DNA from: an uncultured Enterococcus sp.
GTDB taxonomy: Bacteria; Bacillota; Bacilli; Lactobacillales; Enterococcaceae
Direction of reading: 5' to 3'
Assembly: GCA_946409145.1 (NCBI GenBank)
Contig: CAMJVA010000106.1
Location: forward strand, 1 to 5,768
Length of the DNA: 5,768 nucleotides
Below, in pieces: positions 1-5,726 of this stretch (within the stretch, counting starts at the first letter, position 1; each line of letters starts with the position of its first letter). The notes beneath the pieces were generated by a model. The model worked only from the letters and a program-made list of their open reading frames with translations. It was not told where the DNA came from and ran no database searches. A program made the position numbers and the translations under genes.

Positions 1-469
1 CTAGTAAACATAAGGCATCATCTGGAGCTACTGGTAAGAAAATAGCTAAGGCAAAAAGTTTGGAAAATCTTTTTTCATTACTAATAAAGCCGCTATATTT
101 AGCAAAGGTTTTTGGAGGAAGGAGGGACTGGATTAAAGGTTTACCATATTGTTTGGCTAAAAAGAAATTCACCATGGAACCTAAACAAATCCCCACGTAA
201 TTATAAACAAATCCCCAAACAGGACCAAAAATTAAAACTCCTGCGGCTAAAGAAATTCCACCTGGAATAATAGGCAAGACTACTTGGACCAACTGAATTA
301 AAATAAAAACAAGGGGGGCGAAATGATGGGCCCTACCAATGGTTAACTGTAATTGTGATAAATCATCAAAGACACCAAGGCGCCACCAATAAATAGTTAA
401 ACTGACTGTAGCTACTAATCCCACTAGGGAAATAACATTCATAAGCTTTCTAGTTGTTGTAGGGTTCAT
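1..469 (-). CDS. TVP38/TMEM64 (VTT-domain) family membrane protein, C-terminus cut off by window start
   Basis: The reading frame runs from the ATG at 469 to the window edge, giving 156 complete codons and no stop. It is an integral membrane protein of the TVP38/TMEM64 (DedA-like, VTT/SNARE-associated) family; related VTT proteins are implicated in lipid movement across membranes, but a substrate cannot be read from this sequence. A hydrophobic segment at residues 9-29 is probably the first membrane helix. The VTT core begins near residue 51, with the Pro-rich re-entrant-like stretch LPIIPGG (65-71), AAGVLIFGPVWG (75-86) and GSMVNFFLAKQYGK (97-110). The family signature LPVAPDDALC is at 145-154. 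Members are usually about 190-230 residues, so roughly the last quarter is missing. The start is supported by AAGGAG with a 9-nt spacer before ATG. The upstream gene on the same strand is separated by a hairpin, so this one is probably transcribed alone. Family assignment is firm; function is inferred only at family level. Confidence 0.87.
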   Translation of the reverse strand, partial: MNPTTTRKLMNVISLVGLVATVSLTIYWWRLGVFDDLSQLQLTIGRAHHFAPLVFILIQLVQVVLPIIPGGISLAAGVLIFGPVWGFVYNYVGICLGSMVNFFLAKQYGKPLIQSLLPPKTFAKYSGFISNEKRFSKLFALAIFLPVAPDDALCLL

Positions 470-499
470 TTGTCCTCACTCCTTTTTACCTGTGATTTA

Positions 500-508
500 A
501 CTATAGCA
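500..508 (-). promoter_or_regulatory. Candidate extended -10 promoter for the VTT-domain gene
   Basis: On the minus strand the sequence reads TGC-TATAGT: a TGn extension plus a hexamer matching TATAAT at 5 of 6 positions. No good -35 hexamer lies 16-18 bp upstream. A start of transcription near 493 would leave a leader of about 24 nt that still holds the ribosome site. This is an inference from motif and spacing only. Confidence 0.45.
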
Positions 509-645
509 ATTAATTTAGAAATTGCCCTCAGTCTTAGGTCCAATTTTTGTTTCAAACTAATTTTAACAGAGATTCTTTATCTTGGGGAGTAATAAAGAAG
601 AGTTATAGTTTTTTTAAGAAATAAAATTTTAAAAAAATTAACGCT

Positions 646-679
646 AAAAGAGCATTTCAGTTTAATGAAATGCTCTTTT
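646..679 (-). terminator. Intrinsic terminator of the PH-SHOCT gene, probably bidirectional
   Basis: A perfect 14-bp inverted repeat (646-659 with 666-679) encloses a 6-nt loop. The stem is A-rich on one side and T-rich on the other, so a hairpin with a U run can form from either strand. It lies 30 nt beyond the stop codon of the minus-strand PH-SHOCT gene. The T-run is longer in the plus direction (T5, C, T3 at 676-684) than in the minus direction, where only the four stem Ts precede AGCG. No plus-strand gene is visible upstream, so the minus-strand role is the one supported by context. Confidence 0.8.
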
Positions 680-709
680 TCTTTAAATAGTTTTCAAGGT
701 CTATGAGGT

Positions 710-1381
710 TTATTTTAAGAATTTTTCTTTATAAGCATCATATTCTTCTTGCGTAATTAAGCCTTCATCTAAAGCTTTTTTTCGTTCTTTTAAAGCTTCA
801 GTAGAAGTCATAGGATTAGACGTAACTTTTTGTCGATTAGCTGTCGTAATCCCATCCATTACCCCATCTTGCATATCACTTTTACTATCTTCTAAACGTT
901 TGGCAATATTAAAAACTACGCGTTTTGTCCAGAAAATACTAAAAACTTCCCGGAAACTTTCGATTCTTAAAGAACCCCAAACAATTCTAGTATTAGGATT
1001 GATGGTGTTAATATTACTTAGAGGAATACTTTTATAGTCGTTATTAAAAGGAACCCAGCGAGCAAAAATTAAGCGTCCAGCATTAGTAATCCCATAAGCG
1101 GTAAATCCTTTACAACTAAAGTAACGTACTTTTCCAGTTTGTTTATTAGAAATTCTTTCGTGAAAATCTTCGGGAGATTCTCCTTGTTCTTGTTGGAAAT
1201 TTTCTCGATCTTCTGGATGATGGCGAGCAATAAAAGAAACTAAAACTTCTTCATCCCGTCCTAGAGCATCTTCAATAAGTTTAAAATGTTTTTTCTGTAA
1301 CCAAGGCCCAATTAAAGGGGTTAAGTTAAAGCCTAATTTTTCTTTTCGGGCAAAGGCATACATTTCCTCAGCTTTTTTCAT
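710..1381 (-). CDS. PH-like domain protein with C-terminal SHOCT domain, function unknown
   Basis: The product is 223 residues with no signal peptide or convincing membrane segment, so it is probably cytoplasmic. Residues 36-165 look like a bacterial PH-type (YokE-like) fold: a start at LIEDALGRDEEVLVSF (35-50), the hallmark AYGITNAGRLIFAR (95-108), IPLSNINTIN (119-128), a GSLRIES strand (136-142) and a final helix VVFNIAKRLED (155-165). Residues 56-83 form a charged, Gln/Glu-rich insertion between the first two strands. After a polar linker, residues 194-223 match the SHOCT short C-terminal domain (ALKERKKALDEGLITQEEYD...), which usually sits at the end of otherwise unrelated proteins and may mediate oligomerisation. 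AAGGAG with an 8-nt spacer precedes the ATG. The gene is divergent from the tetR gene and ends at a hairpin, so it is likely monocistronic. Domain calls are by eye; no specific role can be stated. Confidence 0.82.
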   Translation of the reverse strand: MKKAEEMYAFARKEKLGFNLTPLIGPWLQKKHFKLIEDALGRDEEVLVSFIARHHPEDRENFQQEQGESPEDFHERISNKQTGKVRYFSCKGFTAYGITNAGRLIFARWVPFNNDYKSIPLSNINTINPNTRIVWGSLRIESFREVFSIFWTKRVVFNIAKRLEDSKSDMQDGVMDGITTANRQKVTSNPMTSTEALKERKKALDEGLITQEEYDAYKEKFLK

Positions 1382-1431
1382 TATAAAAACTCCTTAACTA
1401 TTGCTTTATGCAACGCATTTTCTTCTCTTAA

Positions 1432-1440
1432 ATTATAGCA
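1432..1440 (-). promoter_or_regulatory. Extended -10 promoter for the PH-SHOCT gene
   Basis: The minus strand reads TGC-TATAAT, a perfect consensus -10 with the TGn extension. The -35 position (about 1455-1460, ACTTTG with 17-bp spacing) is a poor match, so the promoter would lean on the extended -10. The predicted transcription start is near 1425, giving a leader of about 44 nt before the ATG at 1381. Confidence 0.65.
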
Positions 1441-1597
1441 TAAGTTTCTTTAATCAAAGTACTAAAAAATTTCATTAAATTTCCAGAAATGTTTTTATGA
1501 ATTATGAAAAATCAAGCTGTTTATATAGCGTATTTTTCTTTTTTTAAAAAACTTAATTATAAAAATAAAATTGGTATATCCCTTAATATGAAAGGTC

Positions 1598-1625
1598 TTG
1601 TAAGTTTTAGTACAACATTTTTGTA
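1598..1625. promoter_or_regulatory. Candidate TetR operator: TTGTA/TACAA repeat cluster
   Basis: Three copies of one 5-mer occur in alternating orientation: TTGTA (1598-1602), TACAA (1611-1615) and TTGTA (1621-1625). The last two form a dyad TACAA-N5-TTGTA of 15 bp. Its right arm coincides with the -35 hexamer of the tetR promoter, so binding there would block RNA polymerase. TetR-family repressors commonly bind such dyads and repress their own genes. That this protein binds here is inference from position and symmetry. Confidence 0.4.
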
Positions 1626-1649
1626 AATAATAAAAAAACATGCTAAAAT
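1621..1649 (+). promoter_or_regulatory. Promoter of the tetR-family gene
   Basis: TTGTAA (1621-1626, 4 of 6 to TTGACA) is followed by exactly 17 bp, then TAAAAT (1644-1649, 5 of 6 to TATAAT). TGC immediately before the -10 (1641-1643) supplies the TGn extension, and the spacer is A-rich. Transcription would begin near 1656, about 25 nt before the ATG at 1681. It is the best-formed promoter in the window. Confidence 0.7.
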
Positions 1650-1669
1650 GATTTTATCACTTATAGAAC

Positions 1670-1675
1670 GGAGAG
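1670..1675 (+). promoter_or_regulatory. Ribosome-binding site that fixes the tetR start at 1681
   Basis: GGAGAG lies with GGAG 7 nt from the ATG at 1681. The upstream in-frame ATG at 1648 has no Shine-Dalgarno sequence and overlaps the -10 hexamer, so it would fall upstream of the transcript. Confidence 0.7.
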
Positions 1676-1680
1676 TTACT

Positions 1681-2250
1681 ATGGCCAGAAGAAAGACCAT
1701 TACTCGGGAAGATATTTTACAAGCTGCCTTTAAATTAGTTTCTCAAGAAGGATTTGGACATTTTACGGCTAGAAGTGTTGCCAAAAAAGTGGGTTCTTCT
1801 ACGCAACCGATTTATTTGGAATTTGAAAATATGGATGATTTAAAAGATGCTCTTTATGAAAAAATTTATGCTTATTTAGGAAATGAAGTTTTTCCCAAAG
1901 TCCATACAGGTGACGTGGTCGTGGATATGAGTTTAAACTATATTCATTTTGCTAAAAGAGAAAACCGCCTTTTTTATTCCTTATATTTAGACGAAGCGTC
2001 AGATGGTCAAAGAATGAATCGTTTTTCTCATGATTATTTTTTAAAAATGATTAAGCAATCGCCAGAATATGAAAATTATTCTCCAGAGAAAATAGAATCT
2101 CTTCACACAGGTAGTCTCATTGTAGCTACTGGCATTGCGGCTTTAATGTCTTCTGGTATTATTAATCCTACTGATGAAGAAATTATTAGTTTAATTAAAG
2201 AGGGAATTAAATTTATTTCCAGTTTGGAAAAACCCATTTTATTAGGATAA
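1681..2250 (+). CDS. TetR/AcrR-family transcriptional regulator
   Basis: With the start at 1681 the protein is 189 residues, a normal TetR-family length. The N-terminal DNA-binding domain spans about residues 6-54: TREDILQAAFKLVSQEGF (8-25) is helix 1, and the helix-turn-helix is TARSVAKKVGSSTQPIYLEF (29-48), with the family-typical Tyr-x-x-Phe turn, followed by NMDDLKDAL. The C-terminal ligand and dimer domain (55-189) is divergent. Its last two helices (LHTGSLIVATGIAALMSSG, then a Glu-rich helix) resemble those of small-ligand-binding regulators; the ligand is not predictable. An in-frame ATG 33 bp upstream was rejected because it lies inside the promoter and lacks a ribosome site. The gene is monocistronic, with its own promoter and a terminator just after the stop. 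It is divergent from the PH-SHOCT gene, which is therefore a possible target along with tetR itself. The family is certain; the regulon is unknown. Confidence 0.9.
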   Translation: MARRKTITREDILQAAFKLVSQEGFGHFTARSVAKKVGSSTQPIYLEFENMDDLKDALYEKIYAYLGNEVFPKVHTGDVVVDMSLNYIHFAKRENRLFYSLYLDEASDGQRMNRFSHDYFLKMIKQSPEYENYSPEKIESLHTGSLIVATGIAALMSSGIINPTDEEIISLIKEGIKFISSLEKPILLG

Positions 2251-2254
2251 ATCA

Positions 2255-2298
2255 AAAAAAGATGTAAAACCTTTTAACAGGTAATTTACATCTTTTTT
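2255..2298 (+). terminator. Intrinsic terminator of the tetR gene
   Basis: A 14-bp perfect stem (2255-2268 with 2285-2298) combines an A6 run and GATGTAAA on the left with TTTACATC and a T6 run on the right. The 16-nt apex can form a further 4-bp helix (ACCT 2269-2272 with AGGT 2279-2282). It begins 4 nt after the tetR stop. Its A/T-flanked form also allows function from the minus strand, but no minus-strand gene points at it. Confidence 0.88.
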
Positions 2299-2306
2299 GT
2301 TATACT
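2298..2306 (+). promoter_or_regulatory. Extended -10 promoter for the phosphatase-tex-sprT operon
   Basis: TGT-TATACT gives a TGn extension and 5 of 6 matches to the -10 consensus. The element starts on the last T of the tetR terminator. At 17-bp spacing the -35 window (2278-2283, CAGGTA) is poor and lies in the terminator loop. Transcription would start near 2313, about 32 nt before the phosphatase ATG. Confidence 0.5.
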
Positions 2307-2344
2307 AAAAATGAAATAATTATTTTCCTTCAAAGGAGCAACTT

Positions 2345-3058
2345 ATGAAAAAGATATATGCTATTGGGGATATTCACGGGGAGTATGAGTTATTTTTAGA
2401 AGCCTTAGAAAATTATGATCCAAAAACCATGCAGCTATTATTAATTGGGGATGTGATGGATCGGGGAAAGGAAAGCAAACGCTGTTTTTTAAAAGCAAAA
2501 GCTTTAGTTGAAAAAGACAAGGCGATTTATTTACGAGGAAACCATGAAGATATTTTGGCTCATTTTTTAAAAGATCCACAAAATCGTCTGGATAACTATT
2601 TATTAAATGGCGGGAAAGAGACCATTGAAAGCTTTTTACATAAAGGCGCCTTAGATGAATATTCACCCATTGAACTGGCTAGTATTTGGGAAAATTACTA
2701 TCCTGATCTTTTTCCTTTTTTAATGGCGAGACCTTTTTATTATGAATATGGGGATTTTATTTTTGTTCATGCAGGAGTAGATTTTAGCCAAAAAGATTGG
2801 AAAAAAACTTCTCCCCATGATTTTATGTGGATTAGAACGCCTTTTATTGAAGGGAAAAATAATACAGGAAAAACTATTGTTTTTGGTCACACCCCAACAC
2901 CACAATTGTATGGAGATTTTATTACAACGGATCTTTTTAAAGAGGATCATAAAATTGGTATAGATGGAGGAGCGGTTTACGGAGGAGCCCTTCATGGGGT
3001 ATTATTTAATAGTCATGAAATTTTAAGAGATGATAAATTTTTAAAAACTGCCCATTAA
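2345..3058 (+). CDS. PPP-type metallophosphatase (calcineurin-like; serine/threonine phosphatase or ApaH-like)
   Basis: This 237-residue soluble protein carries the complete metal-binding set of the PPP superfamily: GDIHG (8-12; Asp9, His11), GDVMDRG (35-41; Asp36, Arg40), GNHED (65-69; Asn66, His67), HAGVD (142-146; His142) and GHTPT (181-185; His182). IGIDGGAVYGG follows at 204-214. These residues coordinate two divalent metals that activate water to hydrolyse phosphate esters. Known bacterial relatives include protein serine/threonine phosphatases, PrpE-type and ApaH-type dinucleotide tetraphosphatases; the motifs alone do not pick the substrate. Length and motif spacing are typical and no catalytic residue is missing. 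AAAGGAG with a 6-nt spacer supports the start. It is the first gene of a probable operon, with tex beginning 28 nt downstream and no terminator between. I see no kinase partner in the window. Confidence 0.9.
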   Translation: MKKIYAIGDIHGEYELFLEALENYDPKTMQLLLIGDVMDRGKESKRCFLKAKALVEKDKAIYLRGNHEDILAHFLKDPQNRLDNYLLNGGKETIESFLHKGALDEYSPIELASIWENYYPDLFPFLMARPFYYEYGDFIFVHAGVDFSQKDWKKTSPHDFMWIRTPFIEGKNNTGKTIVFGHTPTPQLYGDFITTDLFKEDHKIGIDGGAVYGGALHGVLFNSHEILRDDKFLKTAH

Positions 3059-3086
3059 TTTTTAAAAATGAAGTAAAGGAGACATT

Positions 3087-5249
3087 ATGGAAAACACGAT
3101 TAATAACCAATTATTTCAAGAACTAGATTTTCCCAGAAAAAGTATTGAAGGCACATTACGCCTGTTAGAAGAAGGAAATACTATTCCTTTTATTGCTCGT
3201 TACCGAAAAGAAATGACGGGTAACTTAGACGAAGTGGCTATTTTAAAAATTTCAGAAAGAAAGCAATATCTTGATAATTTAGCTAAAAGAAAAGAAGAAG
3301 TCTTACGTTTAATTGAACAACAAGGAAAACTAACTGAAGAATTAGCGAAAAATATTAAGCAAGCAACGCAACTCACCCAAGTGGAAGATTTTTACCTTCC
3401 CTATAAGCAAAAACGTCGGACAAAAGCGACCATTGCTAAAGAAAACGGCTTAGAAGGATTAGCTCAGTTTATTTTAAAAGAAACGGATACAGATCCGGAA
3501 AAAGAAGCTGAAAAATATTTAAATGAAAAAATTACAACGAGTAAAGAAGCTCTTGATGGAGCTGTAGAAATTTTAGCTGAAGGAATTTCAGAAAATGCTA
3601 AATTCCGGCAATATATTCGTCAACTTGCAAGTAAAAAAGCAGCGTATAAAACATCAGTAAAAGATGAAGAAAAAGATGAAAAAGGGGTTTACGAAATTTA
3701 TTACGATTTTGAAGAACCTTTGAAAAAAATGGTTTCTCACCGAGTATTAGCCACAAATCGGGGAGAAAAAGAAGGGGTTATTAAAGTTTCGTTAGTTTTT
3801 CCTGACCAAGAAATTTTGGCATATTTAAAAGAAAAAACAATTAAACGTCAAAGTGTTCAAAGTCCCATTTTGGAAACGGCGATTCAAGAAGCCTATAAAA
3901 GATTTATTGCTCCAAGTATTGAAAGAGAATTAAGAAAAGAATTATCTGATCAAGCAGAAGAACAAGCGATTAAAATTTTTGGAGAGAATTTGAAACATCT
4001 TTTATTACAACCAGCTTTAAAAGGAAAAATTGTCATGGGATTTGATCCTGCTTATCGTACAGGGTGTAAGTTAGCCATTGTGGATGAAACAGGCAAACTT
4101 TTGGCGATTGATGTGATTTATCCTCATAAACCAGCTAAAGAAGCGGAAAGAAAAATGGCTTCTGGAAAATTCATGACTCTTTTAAGAGAATATCATGTGG
4201 AAATGATCGCTATTGGCAATGGGACTGCTTCAAGAGAGTCAGAAGAATTTGTCGCCAATTGTTTAAAAAATATGACGGAAGATATTTATTATATGATTGT
4301 TTCTGAAGCAGGAGCTTCTGTTTATTCTGCTTCAAAAGAAGCTCGAGCAGAATTTCCTGATTTACACGTTGAACAAAGAAGTGCCGTTTCCATTGCTAGA
4401 CGAATTCAAGATCCTTTAGCAGAACTTGTAAAAATTGATCCAAAAGCAGTGGGAGTTGGACAATATCAACATGATGTTTCTCAAAGTAAACTTCAAGAAC
4501 AATTAACTTTTGTGGTAGAAACGGCCGTCAACCGCGTGGGAGTGAATTTAAATACAGCGTCTTCTGAGTTATTACAATTTGTGTCTGGATTGAATAAAAC
4601 CATTGCGCAAAATATTTTGACGTATAAAGCAGAAGTGGGTCAATTTAAAAAACGCAGCGAACTGAAAAAAGTTCCTCGCCTTGGACCAAAAGCTTATGAA
4701 CAAGCAGTAGGTTTTTTACGAATTAATGGGGGAGAAGATCCTTTAGATGCCACAGGGATTCACCCAGAAAGTTATCAAGGGACGAAAAAATTATTAACCT
4801 CTTTAGATTTCACCTCAAAAGATCTTGGAACTAAAGAATTACAAGACTCTTTAAATACTTTAAATCTCATGGAAACAGCGGAAATTTTAGATATTGGCCT
4901 AGCGACTTTAGAAGATATTGTGGAACAATTACAAAAACCAGGAAGAGATATTCGGGATGATTTGCCTCAACCTATTTTGAAAAAAGATGTTTTAAAAATT
5001 GAAGACTTAATGCCTGGCATGGAACTAGAAGGAACCGTGCGAAATGTTGTGGACTTTGGGGCTTTTGTGGACATTGGTGTGAAACAAGATGGTCTAGTTC
5101 ATTTGTCAAAACTTGCCACAAGTTTTGTTAAGCATCCCACAGATGTGGTTTCATTAGGTGATGTGGTGACGGTTTGGGTGGAAAGTGTCGATGTGAAAAG
5201 AGACCGCATTTCACTCACCATGATTCCTCCTAAAAAAGAAGAAGCTTAA
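3087..5249 (+). CDS. tex: Tex family S1 RNA-binding protein (YdcI/YhgF type)
   Basis: The 720-residue length matches the Firmicutes Tex proteins. Domains are in the family order. The N-terminal helical Tex domain contains TIPFIARYRKEMTG (32-45) and YLPYKQKRRTKA (103-114). A YqgF/RNase H-like domain begins at GFDPAYRTGCK (318-328) and contains IGNGTASRE (376-384). A helix-hairpin-helix region follows VGVNLNTAS (484-492), with VPRLGPKAYEQAVGFLRI as its second hairpin. A C-terminal S1 domain starts near 642 with GTVRNVVDFGAFVDIG from 649 and ends just before the Lys/Glu-rich tail. Tex proteins bind nucleic acids, and the eukaryotic relative Spt6 acts in transcription elongation; the bacterial protein is linked to transcription and RNA turnover, and its YqgF domain is generally thought to be non-catalytic. 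AAAGGAG with a 5-nt spacer precedes the ATG. The sprT-like gene starts 1 nt after the stop, so translation is probably coupled. The gene looks intact. Confidence 0.96.
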   Translation: MENTINNQLFQELDFPRKSIEGTLRLLEEGNTIPFIARYRKEMTGNLDEVAILKISERKQYLDNLAKRKEEVLRLIEQQGKLTEELAKNIKQATQLTQVEDFYLPYKQKRRTKATIAKENGLEGLAQFILKETDTDPEKEAEKYLNEKITTSKEALDGAVEILAEGISENAKFRQYIRQLASKKAAYKTSVKDEEKDEKGVYEIYYDFEEPLKKMVSHRVLATNRGEKEGVIKVSLVFPDQEILAYLKEKTIKRQSVQSPILETAIQEAYKRFIAPSIERELRKELSDQAEEQAIKIFGENLKHLLLQPALKGKIVMGFDPAYRTGCKLAIVDETGKLLAIDVIYPHKPAKEAERKMASGKFMTLLREYHVEMIAIGNGTASRESEEFVANCLKNMTEDIYYMIVSEAGASVYSASKEARAEFPDLHVEQRSAVSIARRIQDPLAELVKIDPKAVGVGQYQHDVSQSKLQEQLTFVVETAVNRVGVNLNTASSELLQFVSGLNKTIAQNILTYKAEVGQFKKRSELKKVPRLGPKAYEQAVGFLRINGGEDPLDATGIHPESYQGTKKLLTSLDFTSKDLGTKELQDSLNTLNLMETAEILDIGLATLEDIVEQLQKPGRDIRDDLPQPILKKDVLKIEDLMPGMELEGTVRNVVDFGAFVDIGVKQDGLVHLSKLATSFVKHPTDVVSLGDVVTVWVESVDVKRDRISLTMIPPKKEEA
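5239..5244 (+). promoter_or_regulatory. Weak ribosome-binding site of the sprT-like gene inside the end of tex
   Basis: AAGAAG (one mismatch to AAGGAG) lies 6 nt before the ATG at 5251, within the Lys/Glu codons at the end of tex. Every other start in the window has a GGAG core. The weak site together with the 1-nt gap suggests that ribosomes finishing tex help to start this gene. Confidence 0.45.
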
Positions 5250-5250
5250 A

Positions 5251-5697
5251 ATGACCAACGAACAACTCCAATTACTTGTTGAAAAAGTTTCTTTAAAGGA
5301 TTTTCATCAGCCCTTTTTGCATGTGGCTATTTTTAATAGTCGCCTTAAAACAACTGGTGGAAGATATCATTTAAAAGATCACCACTTAGATTTTAATCCG
5401 AAAATGCTCACTTTAGGAGAAGAGACCTTTGTAAAAATTATTCGCCATGAATTGTGTCATTATCATCTGCATTTAAAAGGATTACCTCATGGACATAAAG
5501 ATCAAGCTTTTAAAAAACTCTTACAGGAAGTAGATGGTCTTCGTTACGCCCCACAAGTAAGTGAAAAAAAATATTTAGTCTATCAATGTCAACACTGTGG
5601 GACGCCTTATGTTCGCCAAAGAAAGTTAAATACCAAACGATTTGTATGTAGTAAATGCCATGGGTCCTTAGTTTTCAAAGAAACGATGACAGGTTAA
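5251..5697 (+). CDS. SprT-like zinc metalloprotein (YdcK type)
   Basis: The 148-residue product has the usual length and layout of Firmicutes SprT-like proteins. The metallopeptidase-like motif HELCH is at 66-70 (His66, Glu67, His70), followed by YHLHLKGLPHGHKDQAF; His82, in the GHKDQ segment, is the likely third zinc ligand, with His80 as the alternative. A C-terminal zinc ribbon has CxxC at 113-116 (CQHC) and CxxC at 133-136 (CSKC). The N-terminal region contains the conserved TGGRYHL (35-41) and DFNP (47-50). SprT/Spartan relatives include proteases acting on DNA-bound proteins, but the bacterial YdcK group has no settled function to my knowledge, so protease activity is inference from the intact HExxH. 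It is the last gene of the operon, 1 nt after tex; in Bacillus subtilis ydcI (tex) and ydcK are also close neighbours. A weak ribosome site suggests coupling to tex. Confidence 0.92.
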   Translation: MTNEQLQLLVEKVSLKDFHQPFLHVAIFNSRLKTTGGRYHLKDHHLDFNPKMLTLGEETFVKIIRHELCHYHLHLKGLPHGHKDQAFKKLLQEVDGLRYAPQVSEKKYLVYQCQHCGTPYVRQRKLNTKRFVCSKCHGSLVFKETMTG

Positions 5698-5705
5698 TTT
5701 TTTTA

Positions 5706-5726
5706 AAGAGCTGAAGAAGAGCTGAA
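5706..5726 (+). repeat. Direct repeat of the terminator's left arm
   Basis: AAGAGCTGAA occurs at 5706-5715 and again at 5717-5726, with one base between. Both copies are complementary to TTCAGCTCTT at 5735-5744, so the right arm can pair with either copy; the inner pairing is longer (15 bp against 10 bp). Confidence 0.75.

Larger units (their letters stand above)
1382..1680. other. Divergent intergenic region between the PH-SHOCT and tetR genes
   Basis: This very AT-rich stretch of about 300 bases holds the two divergent promoters, the tetR ribosome site and a candidate operator, listed separately. Between about 1468 and 1597 I see no gene, RNA structure or strong promoter. That part contains the small dyad ATTTC-CA-GAAAT (1479-1490 approximately) and a run of Ts and As near 1538-1551, neither of which I can assign. 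The region between the VTT-domain start and the PH-SHOCT stop (470-709) is shorter and holds only one promoter candidate and the hairpin. Confidence 0.6.

Noticed and set aside
666..706. Tiny plus-strand frame ATGAAATGC... of 13 codons
   Set aside because: It starts inside the terminator stem, has no ribosome site and no conserved feature.
1397..1416. Small TTGC/GCAA and GCAT/ATGC hairpins in the PH-SHOCT leader as a riboswitch
   Set aside because: The leader is only about 44 nt, the stems are 4 bp and mutually exclusive, and there is no known riboswitch core.
1479..1490. Short dyad ATTTC-CA-GAAAT in the divergent region
   Set aside because: The arms are 5 bp in very AT-rich DNA, the dyad is far from either promoter core, and it does not match the cre, CIRCE or PerR consensus sequences I know.
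1648..1680. N-terminal extension MILSLIERRVT of the TetR regulator
   Set aside because: The ATG overlaps the -10 hexamer and has no ribosome site; the ATG at 1681 has both a ribosome site and the usual family N-terminus.
2361..2666. Minus-strand open frame of about 100 codons
   Set aside because: It lies wholly inside the phosphatase gene, which has every family motif. The minus-strand product shows no recognisable domain.
2720..2995. Minus-strand open frame of about 90 codons
   Set aside because: It is antisense to the conserved HAGVD and GHTPT part of the phosphatase, with a low-complexity product and no recognisable motif.
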